From: Mesoterricola silvestris
GTDB lineage: Bacteria; Acidobacteriota; Holophagae; Holophagales; Holophagaceae
Length of the DNA: 64,000 nucleotides
Direction of reading: 5' to 3'
Assembly: GCF_030295405.1 (NCBI RefSeq)
Contig: NZ_AP027080.1
Coordinates: forward strand, 3,084,001 to 3,148,000
Both the position numbers and the translations under genes were made by a program. This document shows, piece after piece, positions 53,001-63,571 of this stretch (positions are counted from its first letter, which is position 1; each line of letters starts with the position of its first letter). The notes beneath the pieces were generated by a model. It saw nothing but the letters and a program-made list of their open reading frames with translations. It had not been told where the DNA came from and did not search any database.

Positions 53001-53068
53001 ACTGGGCCGCATCCAAGGGCCTCATGGACATCACCAGCTCGGAGCCGGGCTTCCGCTGGCCGGAGTGA
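50042..53068 (+). CDS. Periplasmic-propeller diguanylate cyclase (Reg_prop, Y_Y_Y, GGDEF)
   Basis: The product has 1008 residues from ATG 50042, or 1019 if an ATC at 50009 is used, which would give a proper signal peptide (RTVLGRAAAG...). About 650 residues of two-component-regulator propeller repeats (DAEGYLWAGTEDGLYRYDG, ...GRIWVGTSKGL..., ...GVLWLGTSGGMKRWDG) precede a Y_Y_Y domain and one transmembrane helix (about 720-740). A short coiled coil then leads to a GGDEF domain. The active site is GGEEF (879-883), and the I-site RATD (870-873) sits exactly five residues before it. The enzyme should make cyclic-di-GMP in response to a periplasmic signal. Confidence 0.92.
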   Translation: MIFLMPLLGAPAASRRVPPGVFSFQSFGVEEGLTNLGVYGFAQDAEGYLWAGTEDGLYRYDGHRFQLWGQSLKSSVIWEIAASPTGGLWVGTDDGIFRLEGRELRPEEGLPRQRAAFLALGPDGKALAAQGNVLYGRDAKGPMEPVRNFPEPILAGWASRDLKSLLLMTETRLWRRLKGQWTALELPPTFHGTGGKLLQDRSGRIFLRDRKSLWRGDAWGAPWVDLSTNLPSNAYNTYAPAEDSAGRIWVGTSKGLVCFDGDSAWTLGESKGLPGGWASLAFLDREGNLWVTSEGIHKLKGRSLWTNFGPHQGLPSPSVWDIGHSVDGRVFACTDSGVAVLKGETWTVLPGTEGRTLLSGGGNGRDALWFGGSGKNEAFNTVFRLDLKTNRVEKISIKPCKTSNLILTITSAPEGGAYLGSRTDGVFQVSREKGGWKTEPLPFPNRQAEERVNALRKAQDGGLWAAGEHGLFFLENRTWTRVGREQGLLGTNCASLARDPRGHMWVSYLDAKGISRLDRVNGAWRVVESRTQPEALFKDSILSMGFDPKGVLWLGTSGGMKRWDGKALDVFNKSDGLISQDPMANGLAIEPDGGLWQGFANGISYFQPRTYQGPPPPPVAKIQDITDLQGEHPVDEVNPRIPYAARTLSFHFSGLSFLNESRMVHEVRLVGLENEWRETRVYEARYPALPAGSYRFEVRSRFAEGQPGPVAGFSFQILPPWWGTWWFRTLSALAAGGLVLLGFRRRTAHLHRRNAALEAMVATRTRALESSKRDLEKANLALEEASLVDPLTGLHNRRFLDLSLPSDALQAQRAFREHLDAGADPLLHKEDILLFLLDIDHFKTVNDTHGHLAGDQVLKQLSGILRANTRATDSLVRWGGEEFLLVARRTRRAGASAIANGLLEAIRAYTFVLSGGVEFQKTWSIGFTPLPVHPRFPEMADWQQALKLADQCLYAAKNTGRDRWVGALMPPEADAAPLEGMKTWDLDWAASKGLMDITSSEPGFRWPE

Positions 53069-54275
53069 AGGGACCCAGGGCGAGGTTGCGAAGGTCCACG
53101 CCGTTCCCGTCCGGATCGATCCAGAGGGCGGAGGGAGGTAAGGAGAGGATGGACGCCAGCGGTTTCGGTCCCGGAAAAGGGCGGATCGTCCGTTTCCGGA
53201 GATCCAGCACATACAGGCGGAAGGACTCCCCCCGGGCCACGTCCTCGTCGGTGAATTCCCGGGGAACGGGCATGAACCGGTTTCCCCGCTTTCTCGCCTC
53301 CATGTCCAATTCCAGGCTCTGTCCCGGCTTGTAATAGTCATTCAGGCTCACCAGGAGGGTGGCCGTGAAGCTGTCCTGCGGGTAGAAGGTGATGGAGTAG
53401 GGAAACGAAGCACTCGAAATAATCGTCCTGGATCGATGATCCCGGGTCGGGATCAACCCCATCCCCTCCCGCAGGAAGGATTCGGTCATGGAACACCAGG
53501 GGGTGTCGATCCTTGAAAGTCCCTTTGACTTCGTGTCGAACAGGTAGACCAGCCCCAGATGAGTATTCAGGAGGACGATCTGATCGTTGAAAGGAATCGT
53601 GCGGTCGAAGACCGGAAGGTCCTCCACCATCCTGCACAGCCCCGAGAGCTCGGGCGGGAGGCCCATGGCAAAGGCAGGTCGTCCCTTGGTCTCGTCGCGC
53701 TTGAAGATTTCTAGGAAGTGAAACGTATCGGCAAGATGCCGTTGGAAGGTCATGTCCCTCCCCGGGCGCGGCGGAGCCGCGGGGTCCGGAGTGCCCACGC
53801 AAAGGAGGAGAATGTCGCCGTTGGAAAGCACTTCGAACTGGGAGAAGGCCTTGTCCGTCCTGAGGACTCGATTCCAGCGCCTGGTCCTCGGATCCCGTTC
53901 AAGAACAGCGCGCTCGGTCCTCTTGTAGAAGGTCCCCCACCTCATCTTCAGGTTGTAATGCTGGCTTGAACCTCCATCCTCGGAATCCATGACGGCGATC
54001 CCATCCAGGGAGGGCCGGCTCAGTCCGAATCCCGAGGGCATCGTGTGGAAGTGGCCTCCACGGGAGAAGGAAACCCGGTCGCCGGTGACCCAGGTGTCCA
54101 GGTAATTCGGGCCAGGACTAGTGTCCCCGTAATAGAAACAATCCGAAAGCACAAAAGGCTGGCCGTCAGACCAACCCTTGCCTGAATCCTTGGCCCAAAG
54201 TCCCTGAAAGGAGGCCATGATAATTGAAAAAATGAGAGGCATCAGTATAGCTCGCACGTCCTTCTCTCTGTCCAT
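53031..54275 (-). CDS. Secreted hypothetical protein
   Basis: The product has 414 residues. An N-terminal hydrophobic segment (about 9-27, ending GLWAK) looks like a signal peptide. Repeating short beta-rich blocks (LSNGDILLLCVG, QIVLLNTHLGLVYLFDTKSKG, RLYVLDLRKRTIRPF) suggest a propeller-like structure. No family was recognised. Base composition is visibly less GC-rich than the neighbours, and its last 38 bases overlap the convergent cyclase gene. It may be of recent or lineage-specific origin. No good ribosome site precedes the start; Met12 is an alternative. Confidence 0.72.
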   Translation of the reverse strand: MDREKDVRAILMPLIFSIIMASFQGLWAKDSGKGWSDGQPFVLSDCFYYGDTSPGPNYLDTWVTGDRVSFSRGGHFHTMPSGFGLSRPSLDGIAVMDSEDGGSSQHYNLKMRWGTFYKRTERAVLERDPRTRRWNRVLRTDKAFSQFEVLSNGDILLLCVGTPDPAAPPRPGRDMTFQRHLADTFHFLEIFKRDETKGRPAFAMGLPPELSGLCRMVEDLPVFDRTIPFNDQIVLLNTHLGLVYLFDTKSKGLSRIDTPWCSMTESFLREGMGLIPTRDHRSRTIISSASFPYSITFYPQDSFTATLLVSLNDYYKPGQSLELDMEARKRGNRFMPVPREFTDEDVARGESFRLYVLDLRKRTIRPFPGPKPLASILSLPPSALWIDPDGNGVDLRNLALGPFTPASGSPAPSW

Positions 54276-54293
54276 TGGTATCGGGGTGAATCC

Positions 54294-54322
54294 GATTTAA
54301 TGAAGATGCAAAGATTTGACAA
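54294..54322 (-). promoter_or_regulatory. Possible promoter of the secreted hypothetical gene
   Basis: On the minus strand TTGTCA (54317-54322) and TAAATC (54294-54299) are 17 bases apart in AT-rich sequence. The -10 match is poor, but the spacing and position, about 20-25 bases before the start codon, fit. Confidence 0.35.
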
Positions 54323-54517
54323 CATGTTACAAAAATAGTTTTTTAATTCTTAATATCCCATAATGAAAATAGTTACTTTCACCCTGGGTCCGGATACGCT
54401 CCGAGCGGCGCCAGGGTTGGATCCAGCCGCGCCTCCGGCCAGACCCTGGGAAGGTGGTCCTGGCGGCTTAGAAGGATCAATAAACCCCGTTTTGTCACCG
54501 GGATGGGCGGGCCTTAT

Positions 54518-54665
54518 CTCCTTCATCCCAGACATCGGCGTTCATCCCTGTTGCGCAGGGCCAAGGCTTGTGTGGGTAGGCGCATGCGGGTAATGCGCGC
54601 GCCGACTCCAACCATCGCTGGCCCTGCGCAACAGGGATGAACGCCGATGGGGGGGATGAACAGGG
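54518..54665. repeat. Foldback repeat, family A copy 3
   Basis: Arms around 54518-54563 and 54620-54665 pair over most of their length. The inner end is GTTGCGCAGGGCCA with matching TGGCCCTGCGCAAC on the other side, whereas copies 1 and 2 have GTTCCCGCAGGG with CCCTGCGGGAAC. The change is therefore mirrored in both arms. The centre again carries GGGTxGGCGC-like complementary blocks. Confidence 0.82.
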
Positions 54666-54752
54666 ATGCGTTCCGATGGCCCTTGCGCCACGCCTTTTAC
54701 CGGATCAATACCGAGAAACAGATTGTTACCAGGCACAAGGCCCGCGCCCGGC

Positions 54753-55850
54753 CTAGAGGGCCTTGATCGCGGCCAGCTCCTGGGGATTCAGGAACCTCCA
54801 CTCCCCCGGCTTCAGCGCGGGATCATCCAGGGGCCCGAACTGGACCCGGCGCAGCTTGGAAACGGGGTGGCCCACCGCGGCGAACATCTTGCGGATCTGC
54901 TGGTTCTTGCCTTCGATGAGGGTGACCCGCAACCAGGGATTGTCCGCCTTCTCGGCGATCTCGATGCCGCAGGGCTTCAGGCGGCGTCCGTCCAGGCGGA
55001 AGCCTTCCCGGAATTCGTCCAGGGTCTCCGGCCGGGGCATGCGGTGGACCTTCACCAGGTAGACCTTGGGCACGTGGAATTCCGGCGCCATGAGGCGCTG
55101 GGCCAGGGCCCCGTCGTTGGTGAGCAGGAGCAGGCCCTCGGAATTGAAATCCAGGCGCCCGACGGGGTACACCCGGGCATCCACGCCGTGGATGAGCGCC
55201 ATGACCGTGGGCCGGCCCTGGTCGTCCTTGACGCTGGTGACGTAGCCCTTGGGCTTGTTCAGGAGGATGTAGACGAGGCTCTCCCGGGCGATGGGCTGCA
55301 GGTCCACGGTGATCTCGTCCCGGCGGGCATCGGCCCGGGAGCCCAGTTCCGTGACCGTGACCCCGTTCACCTGCACGCGCCCCTCCAGGATGATCTGCTC
55401 GCAGGCCCGCCGGGAATCCACCCCCGCCGCGGCGAGGATCTTCTGAAGGCGTTCGCCGGATTGGACGGTCTTGGGCTTGACGGCCGGGCGGGGCTTGGCG
55501 CCGGTGCGGGGCTTGGCGGGGCCGCCCGGACGGGAGGTCTTTCGCTCGCCCGTCTTGGGGGCGGGCCGTTCACTCGTCCTACGGACGGGGCGCTCGCCAG
55601 CCTTTTGAGCCGTTCGTTCGTTTGACCGGGAGGAGGGCCTGTCCGGGGTGCGGGGGGCCGGGACCTCGTCCGGCCATTGGGCCGGATTCACCTCGTTCCG
55701 GAAATCGGGCCTCGCGGCCGTCCTCGAAGCGGTCCGGGGCGCGGCCTTCGCACCGGCGCGGGACGGGGCCTTGGCGCCCGTACGGGCCGGACCTCCCGGT
55801 TTCCTGGCGCTCACACGCTTCCTGGGGTCCTTGCGGGGGGGGGTGGCCAT
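54753..55850 (-). CDS. rluB: Ribosomal large-subunit pseudouridine synthase (RluB type) with long basic N-terminal tail
   Basis: The product has 365 residues from ATG 55850, which has GGAGGA seven bases upstream; the ATG at 55892 is weaker. Residues 1-130 are low-complexity, rich in Arg, Lys, Pro, Ala and Thr. Then come an S4 RNA-binding domain (ERLQKILAAAGVDSRRACEQ) and the RsuA/RluB catalytic domain with GRLDFNSEGLLLLTND containing the catalytic Asp, and GKNQQIRKMF. It modifies 23S rRNA. Long basic tails like this occur in several phyla and probably strengthen RNA binding. Confidence 0.9.
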   Translation of the reverse strand: MATPPRKDPRKRVSARKPGGPARTGAKAPSRAGAKAAPRTASRTAARPDFRNEVNPAQWPDEVPAPRTPDRPSSRSNERTAQKAGERPVRRTSERPAPKTGERKTSRPGGPAKPRTGAKPRPAVKPKTVQSGERLQKILAAAGVDSRRACEQIILEGRVQVNGVTVTELGSRADARRDEITVDLQPIARESLVYILLNKPKGYVTSVKDDQGRPTVMALIHGVDARVYPVGRLDFNSEGLLLLTNDGALAQRLMAPEFHVPKVYLVKVHRMPRPETLDEFREGFRLDGRRLKPCGIEIAEKADNPWLRVTLIEGKNQQIRKMFAAVGHPVSKLRRVQFGPLDDPALKPGEWRFLNPQELAAIKAL

Positions 55851-56046
55851 GGGTGTTCCTCCAGCGTCATCCCGACGCGAATCGATCATCATCTCACATC
55901 CGGCGCCCGTCTCAAAGCCTTATTTGCCAAGCTAAACCCCATGGCGGGAGCACTTATGACGACTGCCCGGTCCGGAATTAACGCAGGACTTTTCCCGGCA
56001 GTCGGATAGACTGGAGCCTAATTTGGTTTTTTTCTCCGAGGAGCCT

Positions 56047-58770
<2,724 letters not shown>

Positions 58771-58792
58771 CACCCACGGCACGAGCATGAAG

Positions 58793-58817
58793 AAGGGGCG
58801 CGAAAGCGCCCCTTTTT
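58793..58817 (+). terminator. Intrinsic terminator after ppdK
   Basis: AAGGGGCGC and GCGCCCCTT enclose a GAAA tetraloop, followed by TTT. It begins 22 bases after the ppdK stop and ends at the stop of the convergent secreted protein gene, so it may serve both. Confidence 0.88.
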
Positions 58818-59860
58818 CATGGGGTGGAGCCGGAGCGCCCGCCGCCCGTGACCTTCAGGCGCCCGTCCATGTCGAAGGTGAAGCTGAAGGGCCGCTGCGG
58901 GTCCAGTTCATCCGGGGCGCCCTCCAGGAGCCCCGGGTCCGGCTCCTCCACCCGGCCCGGAACCGGGTCCACCACTTTCCAAACGATTCCGGGGTCCGGA
59001 CGGGGATTCGGCTCGTGGATGGCCTTCTCGGTGCGCAGGGCCACCAGGACGCGCCCGTCGCGCATGGGCTGGAGATCCAGGATCACCGGCGGGTGCTTCC
59101 GCGTGCCCGCGAGTTCCTCGTCCGTCAGCCCCATCAGCTTGACCACCCGCCCCGGCGAATGGGTGTCCTCGGGCACGATCCACAGGATCCCCGCGTTCAT
59201 GGACACCACCAGGAAGGCCTCCCGGGCCCGCACCGGAAACGCCAGGAAGGGCTCCAGGCCCCCGTACTTCCCCTTGAGCTTCGGCCACGGGACAAGGCCC
59301 GGCCTTCCCTCCGGCTCAAACACGGGTCCATCCAGCTCCATGGGGATCAGCCCCTCGGGTTCGACCACCCCCTGGACCCCCTGCACCCACCAGGAGCACA
59401 GGGACATCTCCCGCCCCTTGGCGAAGCCCGGCAGCGCGAACATCACGAAGAACCGCTTTCCCGCCTGCGTTTCCAGCATGGAAAACGGGATTCCCCGCAC
59501 CCCGTGACCGTAACAATCGCTTTCCCAGGAAATGTGGTAATCCTGCCAGGTCTCGCCGGGCGGCATCCGGGAGTAGAGAAGTGCGTCGTCCACCCTGCGG
59601 ATGGCGGAAAAGGTTTTGTTAAGGACGCTTATGCTCACGCTATCGGAGGGGCCCTCAACCCTCGTGGAGGTTCCCAGGAGCGGGTTCCAGTAGACCAGCC
59701 CAGGGGACAGGAAATCCATCTCCACGAGGCTGTCTCCGTCCCACATGACGCTCGACCCCTTGGTCTTGGACGCAGCGGGCGGGGGATCCTCCGCCCTGAG
59801 GGATGGGTGGGCTAGGCCATGGAGGATGAGCAACAAGGAAAGGGTTCGAAGATATCTCAT
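58817..59860 (-). CDS. Secreted hypothetical protein
   Basis: The product has 347 residues with a signal peptide (1-23, ...HGLAHPSLRAED). No domain was recognised. Mature segments such as VEMDFLSPGLVYWNPLLG, VILDLQPMRDGRVLVALRTE and FTFDMDGRLKV alternate short beta strands with loops, in the style of the secreted protein at 53031, but I could not show homology between them. Cysteines are few. GGTGATAA precedes the ATG. Confidence 0.72.
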   Translation of the reverse strand: MRYLRTLSLLLILHGLAHPSLRAEDPPPAASKTKGSSVMWDGDSLVEMDFLSPGLVYWNPLLGTSTRVEGPSDSVSISVLNKTFSAIRRVDDALLYSRMPPGETWQDYHISWESDCYGHGVRGIPFSMLETQAGKRFFVMFALPGFAKGREMSLCSWWVQGVQGVVEPEGLIPMELDGPVFEPEGRPGLVPWPKLKGKYGGLEPFLAFPVRAREAFLVVSMNAGILWIVPEDTHSPGRVVKLMGLTDEELAGTRKHPPVILDLQPMRDGRVLVALRTEKAIHEPNPRPDPGIVWKVVDPVPGRVEEPDPGLLEGAPDELDPQRPFSFTFDMDGRLKVTGGGRSGSTP

Positions 59861-59885
59861 TTATCACCAATAGATCCTTAAAGGC

Positions 59886-60242
59886 TTATTTGCCATGACA
59901 GCGATTCAGGCACAAAGACCTATTGAAAATGGCTCTGACGGCACATTCACCTTCCTTTGTTGATGATTTGCAACTTTTTAAATCATTTACATAGGCAATG
60001 CGACATAAATCTTCACATTGTTGCAATCTAGAAGATGAGCCACTTCCAGAATTATCGTTTGGTTTCTTCGTCCTTGATTCATAGAGGTCATCAAAATCAA
60101 TAATCCCTCCTTCCCTGTACTGAATCCCTGATGGATCGAATACAACAAATCGGCCGTCATTTAGAGTAGCTGAAGCAGCGGCATCCAAAAAAGCGACAGA
60201 GCAAGCACCAATAAAAATAATAAAACGCCTGGGACAGATCAT
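59886..60242 (-). CDS. AT-rich, Cys-rich small secreted protein (orphan)
   Basis: The product has 118 residues from ATG 60242, with GAGGA just before it. An upstream in-frame ATG at 60335 would bury the signal peptide, so I reject it. Signal peptide about 1-24 (RRFIIFIGACSVAFL...ASA). The mature C-terminal part has six cysteines spaced C-x3-C-x10-C-x8-C-x10-C-x3-C, a symmetric pattern suggesting a disulfide-locked helical hairpin. Composition is strikingly AT-rich against the GC-rich window, a sign of recent transfer. No family recognised. Confidence 0.68.
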   Translation of the reverse strand: MICPRRFIIFIGACSVAFLDAAASATLNDGRFVVFDPSGIQYREGGIIDFDDLYESRTKKPNDNSGSGSSSRLQQCEDLCRIAYVNDLKSCKSSTKEGECAVRAIFNRSLCLNRCHGK

Positions 60243-60609
60243 AATATCCTCATAAATCGTCTTGTTATAAAGCTTCAAAGTCCGTATAAAACAGAAATCA
60301 GATGCGCATCTTGACCTCAAAACAATATTAAACATGTTTTGCTAAACTTAAAAGCACTTTTAATCCTATTAATTCTCAATTCATCCTCCACTGGAAGTGC
60401 CCCACCCCATCCAAACTTCACGAATCCAGTCATTCCCCAGCCTTTCGGGGAACCTTGGGTTGGCCCTGCGGGAACAGGGATGGTTCGGATGGACAGGATG
60501 CGGGGGATGGGAAGGGACCTTGGCGACCCTTCCGGGCCATCGGTGCAGGATCCGGCTTAGGCCGGGAGGCGGGGCCGACGGGGGGGGTTCTGGCCTACCA
60601 TGGAAGCCC
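60243..60609. other. Intergenic gap with AT-rich promoter side and half repeat
   Basis: No gene is supported. The left 140 bases are AT-rich like the neighbouring orphan gene and probably contain its promoter. Bases 60461-60510 are one arm of the family A foldback repeat. The right 90 bases are GC-rich and lead to the phosphorylase start. Confidence 0.55.
60461..60510. repeat. Family A foldback repeat, single arm
   Basis: TGGCCCTGCGGGAACAGGGA followed by GGATGGACAGGATG units matches the right arms of copies 1 and 2. A decayed left arm may be present at about 60400-60450 but pairs poorly, so this is a broken or degenerating copy. Confidence 0.7.
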
Positions 60610-63507
60610 ATGGACACCCATCCCTCCCTCCTCCTCGCCGCCTTCCCCCCGGAGCTTGCCGGGAGGGATGCCACGCCTCCGGAGGGGTGGCGGGTGGCGT
60701 GCACGGGCATCGGCGCGCTGACGGCCGGCGTCGCCACGGCCCGGCTCCTGGCGGAGCTGAGGCCGGCGCGGGTGCTGTTCGTGGGCACCTGCGGGAGCTA
60801 TGACGGGCGCCTGCGGACGGGGGACGCGGTGTGGGCCGCGGAGGCCCTGGCCGTTAGCCTGGATGAGCTGGAGGGGCGGGCCTACAGGCCGGACATCGAA
60901 ACCGTGAGGTGGGCCGCGACCCTCGAGCCGGCCCTGCCCTTCCCGGCCCATGCCGTGGCCGTGCCGCCGGGGATCACCCGCACGGAGGAGGGGGCGCGGC
61001 GCCTGGGGGGGCTGGCGGCGGTGGAGCACCTGGAACTCACGGGGGTCTTCGCGGCCTGCGCCCAGGCGGGGGTGCCCTGCGGCGCGGTGCTGGCGGTGGC
61101 CAACCGGGTGGGGCCCGACGCGCACCGGGAGTGGCGGGAAAACCACGCGCGGGTGAGCCGGGACCTCCTGGCCGCCCTGCAGGGCCTGGGGGTCTTCGGG
61201 GGTCGGTGAGGCCAGGAGGAGGGCGAGGCCCCTTCCCGTCTCCACCAGCCAGCCTTCGGGGACGGCCTCGGCCCGGATGCCCAGGCAGTCCCCGGTGACC
61301 CAGGCCTGGGCCGCGCCCAGGGCCTCCAGGGCCTCGGCATGGGGATGGCCGAAGGGGTTGTCCCGGCCCGCGCACAGGAGGGCGATGCGGGGGTCCAGGG
61401 CCGCGGTCCAGGCGGGGTGGGAGGCGCTGCGGCTGCCGTGGTGGCCGGCCTTCAGGATGCGGCCGGGGCGGGGCGGACCGGGGTCCCCCAGGTCCAGGAG
61501 GTCCCGTTCCTGGGTGGACAGGGCGTCCCCCATGAGCCAGAGCTCCCGGCCGCGCCAGGTGACGCGCAGGACGAGGGAATTCATGTTCACGTCCCGCAGG
61601 GCCATGGGGCCCGGGGGCCAGCGCACGGAAAAGGCGGCCCCGCCCCGGGTCCAGGCGTCGCCCCGGCGAAGCTGCGCGGCGCGGCGCCGGGAGGACGGCG
61701 CCCCGAAGGGCTCCCACCGGGACGCGGCCATGGCGGGGCGCCCCACGGTGGCCAGGGGCCACAGCCCCTCCAGGGCCTCCCACCCCCCGGCGTGGTCCTG
61801 GTGGGGGTGGGTGAGCAGGAGGTGGACGGGCTCCCGGACCCCGCGCCGGCTGAGGACCCGCGCGATCCTCCGCGCGGCCCAGGCGTCGGGCCCGGTGTCC
61901 ACCAGGGTGGCGTCGCCCCCCGGGACGCGGACCAGGAGGGCGTCGCCCTGGCCGATGTCCAGGGCCTCGATGCTCAAGGCCCGGGGGGGCGCGCCGGTGC
62001 CCCGGGAGGCCATCAGGCCCAGGGACCCCGCCACCAGGGCCGCGGTGAGCCAGCGGGTGCGGCGGAAGCCCGCGTGGAGCTGGGCCAGCAGGATCCAGCC
62101 CAGGGCCAGGGCGGCCCAGGGCCACAGGATTCCCGTGCCCAGGGGGACCACCCGGGCGAAGAGGGGCACCAGGGTTCCGCCCACCCAGGCCAGGAGGCGC
62201 CCGATGGGCGCCACGGCCCAGGGCGCAGGCAGGAAGACCAGGGCCAGGCACAGGGGCGCCAGCACGGCCACCAGGGGCAGGAGGACCAGGTTGGCGGCGG
62301 CGGACCACAGGGGCGCGCCCCCGTGGAACAGGGCCAGCAGAGGCAGGGTCGTCAGCCAGGGCGCCAGGACCCGCGCCAGGGCCCCGGCGAAGCGCCCCGC
62401 CAGGGGCGCCACAAGCCCGGCCAGGGGCCGGCTCCCCCACAGGAGGCCCGTGAGGGCGAGCCAAGAAAGGAGGAAGCCCGGGTCGCACCCGGCGGCGGGA
62501 TGGGCCAGGAGCCACGCGGCGAGGGCCCCGTGGAGGGTCACCACCTGGGGCGCCTTCCAGCCGGTGCCCCGGGCCGCGGCCCAGGCGACGCCCATGAGGA
62601 AGCCCCGCCAAACCGGGGCCGTGAAGCCCACCAGGGCGCAATAGGCGAGGCCCCCCGCCATGGCGGCCCCGGCGCTGCCCCGGCCCAGGGCGCGCCGCCA
62701 CAGGGCCTCCAGGCCCGCCATGACCAGCGACACCTGGAGCCCCGAGACCACCAGGGTGTGGATGGTCCCGCTCTGCACGAAGGGGCTGAAGGTCTCCCCG
62801 TGGGCGGGGGGGATGCCCAGGGTCAGGGCGCCCCACAGGTCCCGGGCCGCGTCGGGAATGGGCAGGGCCGCGAACCGCGCGCGGACCCGGGCGCGCACCG
62901 CCAGGAGCGGGGAGGGCCGGGGCGGGCCCAGCACCTCCATCACGAGGGCCGAGGGCAAGTGGATCCGCCGCGGGGCCCCCTCGTCCCGGGCCCGCCACAG
63001 GGGCCGGGCCGCGAGGAATGCGGGGCCCATGTCCACCCGCAGGAGATCGGCGCCGAAGGCCACGGGGGAGCCCGGCGGAGGCGGCGGGGCGCCGGAAGCG
63101 GGGAGGCTCAGGGGAAGCGTCAGGCCCCGCAGGGCCTCGGGGGCCTCCACGCGCAGGGCTCCGGCCCGGGCCCGGCCCCGCAGCGTCCAGGGCTCGGCCA
63201 GGACGCCCCGGACCCGCGCGGGGCCCGAGGGCAGCGCGCCCTCCCACCGGGCCAGGCGCCCCAGGGCGCCCAGGGTGCCCCAGGCCAGGGCGATGGCCAG
63301 GGGCAGCCCCATCCAGCGGCGGCTCACCGCCAGGGGCAGGGTGAGCGCCACGGCGGCCCACCCCCCCAGGCGGGCCCCGGGGGGAAGCGTGCCGTCCCAG
63401 GCCTCCGGCAGGACCCAGGGGACGGCGCAGGCCCCCGCCAGGGCCCAGGGGAGGGCCCAGAATCCGTCGCCGCTGAGACGCTGCCAGAGTTCATCCCGGG
63501 AAAGCAT
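60595..63507 (-). CDS. comEC: ComEC/Rec2-family DNA uptake channel with a long antisense-overlapping 3' end
   Basis: The product has 970 residues from ATG 63507, or 985 from 63552. A DUF4131-like N-terminus precedes the Competence domain with many helices (FVQSGTIHTLVVSGLQVSLV, then the GFTAPVWRGFLMG segment). A C-terminal metallo-beta-lactamase domain follows (DIGQGDALLVRVPGGDATLVDTG, LLLTHPHQDHAGGW, GHHGSRSAS). Recognisable homology ends near 61200. The frame has no stop until the TAG at 60595, so the last 200 residues are read antisense to the phosphorylase gene. Imports single-stranded DNA across the inner membrane. Confidence 0.88.
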   Translation of the reverse strand: MLSRDELWQRLSGDGFWALPWALAGACAVPWVLPEAWDGTLPPGARLGGWAAVALTLPLAVSRRWMGLPLAIALAWGTLGALGRLARWEGALPSGPARVRGVLAEPWTLRGRARAGALRVEAPEALRGLTLPLSLPASGAPPPPPGSPVAFGADLLRVDMGPAFLAARPLWRARDEGAPRRIHLPSALVMEVLGPPRPSPLLAVRARVRARFAALPIPDAARDLWGALTLGIPPAHGETFSPFVQSGTIHTLVVSGLQVSLVMAGLEALWRRALGRGSAGAAMAGGLAYCALVGFTAPVWRGFLMGVAWAAARGTGWKAPQVVTLHGALAAWLLAHPAAGCDPGFLLSWLALTGLLWGSRPLAGLVAPLAGRFAGALARVLAPWLTTLPLLALFHGGAPLWSAAANLVLLPLVAVLAPLCLALVFLPAPWAVAPIGRLLAWVGGTLVPLFARVVPLGTGILWPWAALALGWILLAQLHAGFRRTRWLTAALVAGSLGLMASRGTGAPPRALSIEALDIGQGDALLVRVPGGDATLVDTGPDAWAARRIARVLSRRGVREPVHLLLTHPHQDHAGGWEALEGLWPLATVGRPAMAASRWEPFGAPSSRRRAAQLRRGDAWTRGGAAFSVRWPPGPMALRDVNMNSLVLRVTWRGRELWLMGDALSTQERDLLDLGDPGPPRPGRILKAGHHGSRSASHPAWTAALDPRIALLCAGRDNPFGHPHAEALEALGAAQAWVTGDCLGIRAEAVPEGWLVETGRGLALLLASPTPEDPQALQGGQEVPAHPRVVFPPLPVRVGPHPVGHRQHRAAGHPRLGAGREDPREFQVLHRRQPPQAPRPLLRAGDPRRHGHGMGREGQGRLEGRGPPHGFDVRPVGPPLQLIQANGQGLRGPHRVPRPQAPVIAPAGAHEQHPRRPQLRQEPGRGDAGRQRADARARHPPPLRRRGIPPGKLRGEGGEEEGGMGVHGLPW
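60610..61209 (+). CDS. Nucleoside phosphorylase/nucleosidase (MTA/SAH nucleosidase or futalosine hydrolase-like)
   Basis: The product has 199 residues. VACTGIGALTAGVATARLL and VGTCGSYDGRLRTGDAVWA are the central motifs of the PNP_UDP_1 family, and VANRVGPDAHREWRENH is the typical C-terminal block. The family splits purine or related glycosidic bonds; futalosine hydrolase (menaquinone pathway) and adenosylhomocysteine nucleosidase are the nearest guesses, and sequence alone does not decide. The whole gene lies opposite the 3' part of the comEC reading frame, which does not stop before it. Confidence 0.78.
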   Translation: MDTHPSLLLAAFPPELAGRDATPPEGWRVACTGIGALTAGVATARLLAELRPARVLFVGTCGSYDGRLRTGDAVWAAEALAVSLDELEGRAYRPDIETVRWAATLEPALPFPAHAVAVPPGITRTEEGARRLGGLAAVEHLELTGVFAACAQAGVPCGAVLAVANRVGPDAHREWRENHARVSRDLLAALQGLGVFGGR

Positions 63508-63571
63508 GGGGCCGAGTCTACGCGAAGGGCCGAAACGTGGGAAAATGGCCATTCATGCGGGATTCCAACTG

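Larger units (their letters stand above)
54276..54752. other. Intergenic gap: promoter region plus foldback repeat
   Basis: No gene is supported. The left 85 bases are AT-rich and contain a possible minus-strand promoter. Bases 54380-54510 are GC-rich without a signal. The foldback repeat occupies 54518-54665, and the remainder to the pseudouridine synthase stop shows nothing. Confidence 0.6.

Noticed and set aside
49946-53341. Long minus-strand frame opposite the diguanylate cyclase gene
   Set aside because: It mirrors the cyclase coding sequence and has low-complexity antisense composition; the plus-strand propeller and GGDEF domains are clear.
60339-60560. Short plus-strand frame with a hydrophobic start between the orphan gene and the phosphorylase
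   Set aside because: No ribosome site, crosses the family A repeat arm, and the text after the first 15 residues is repeat-derived.
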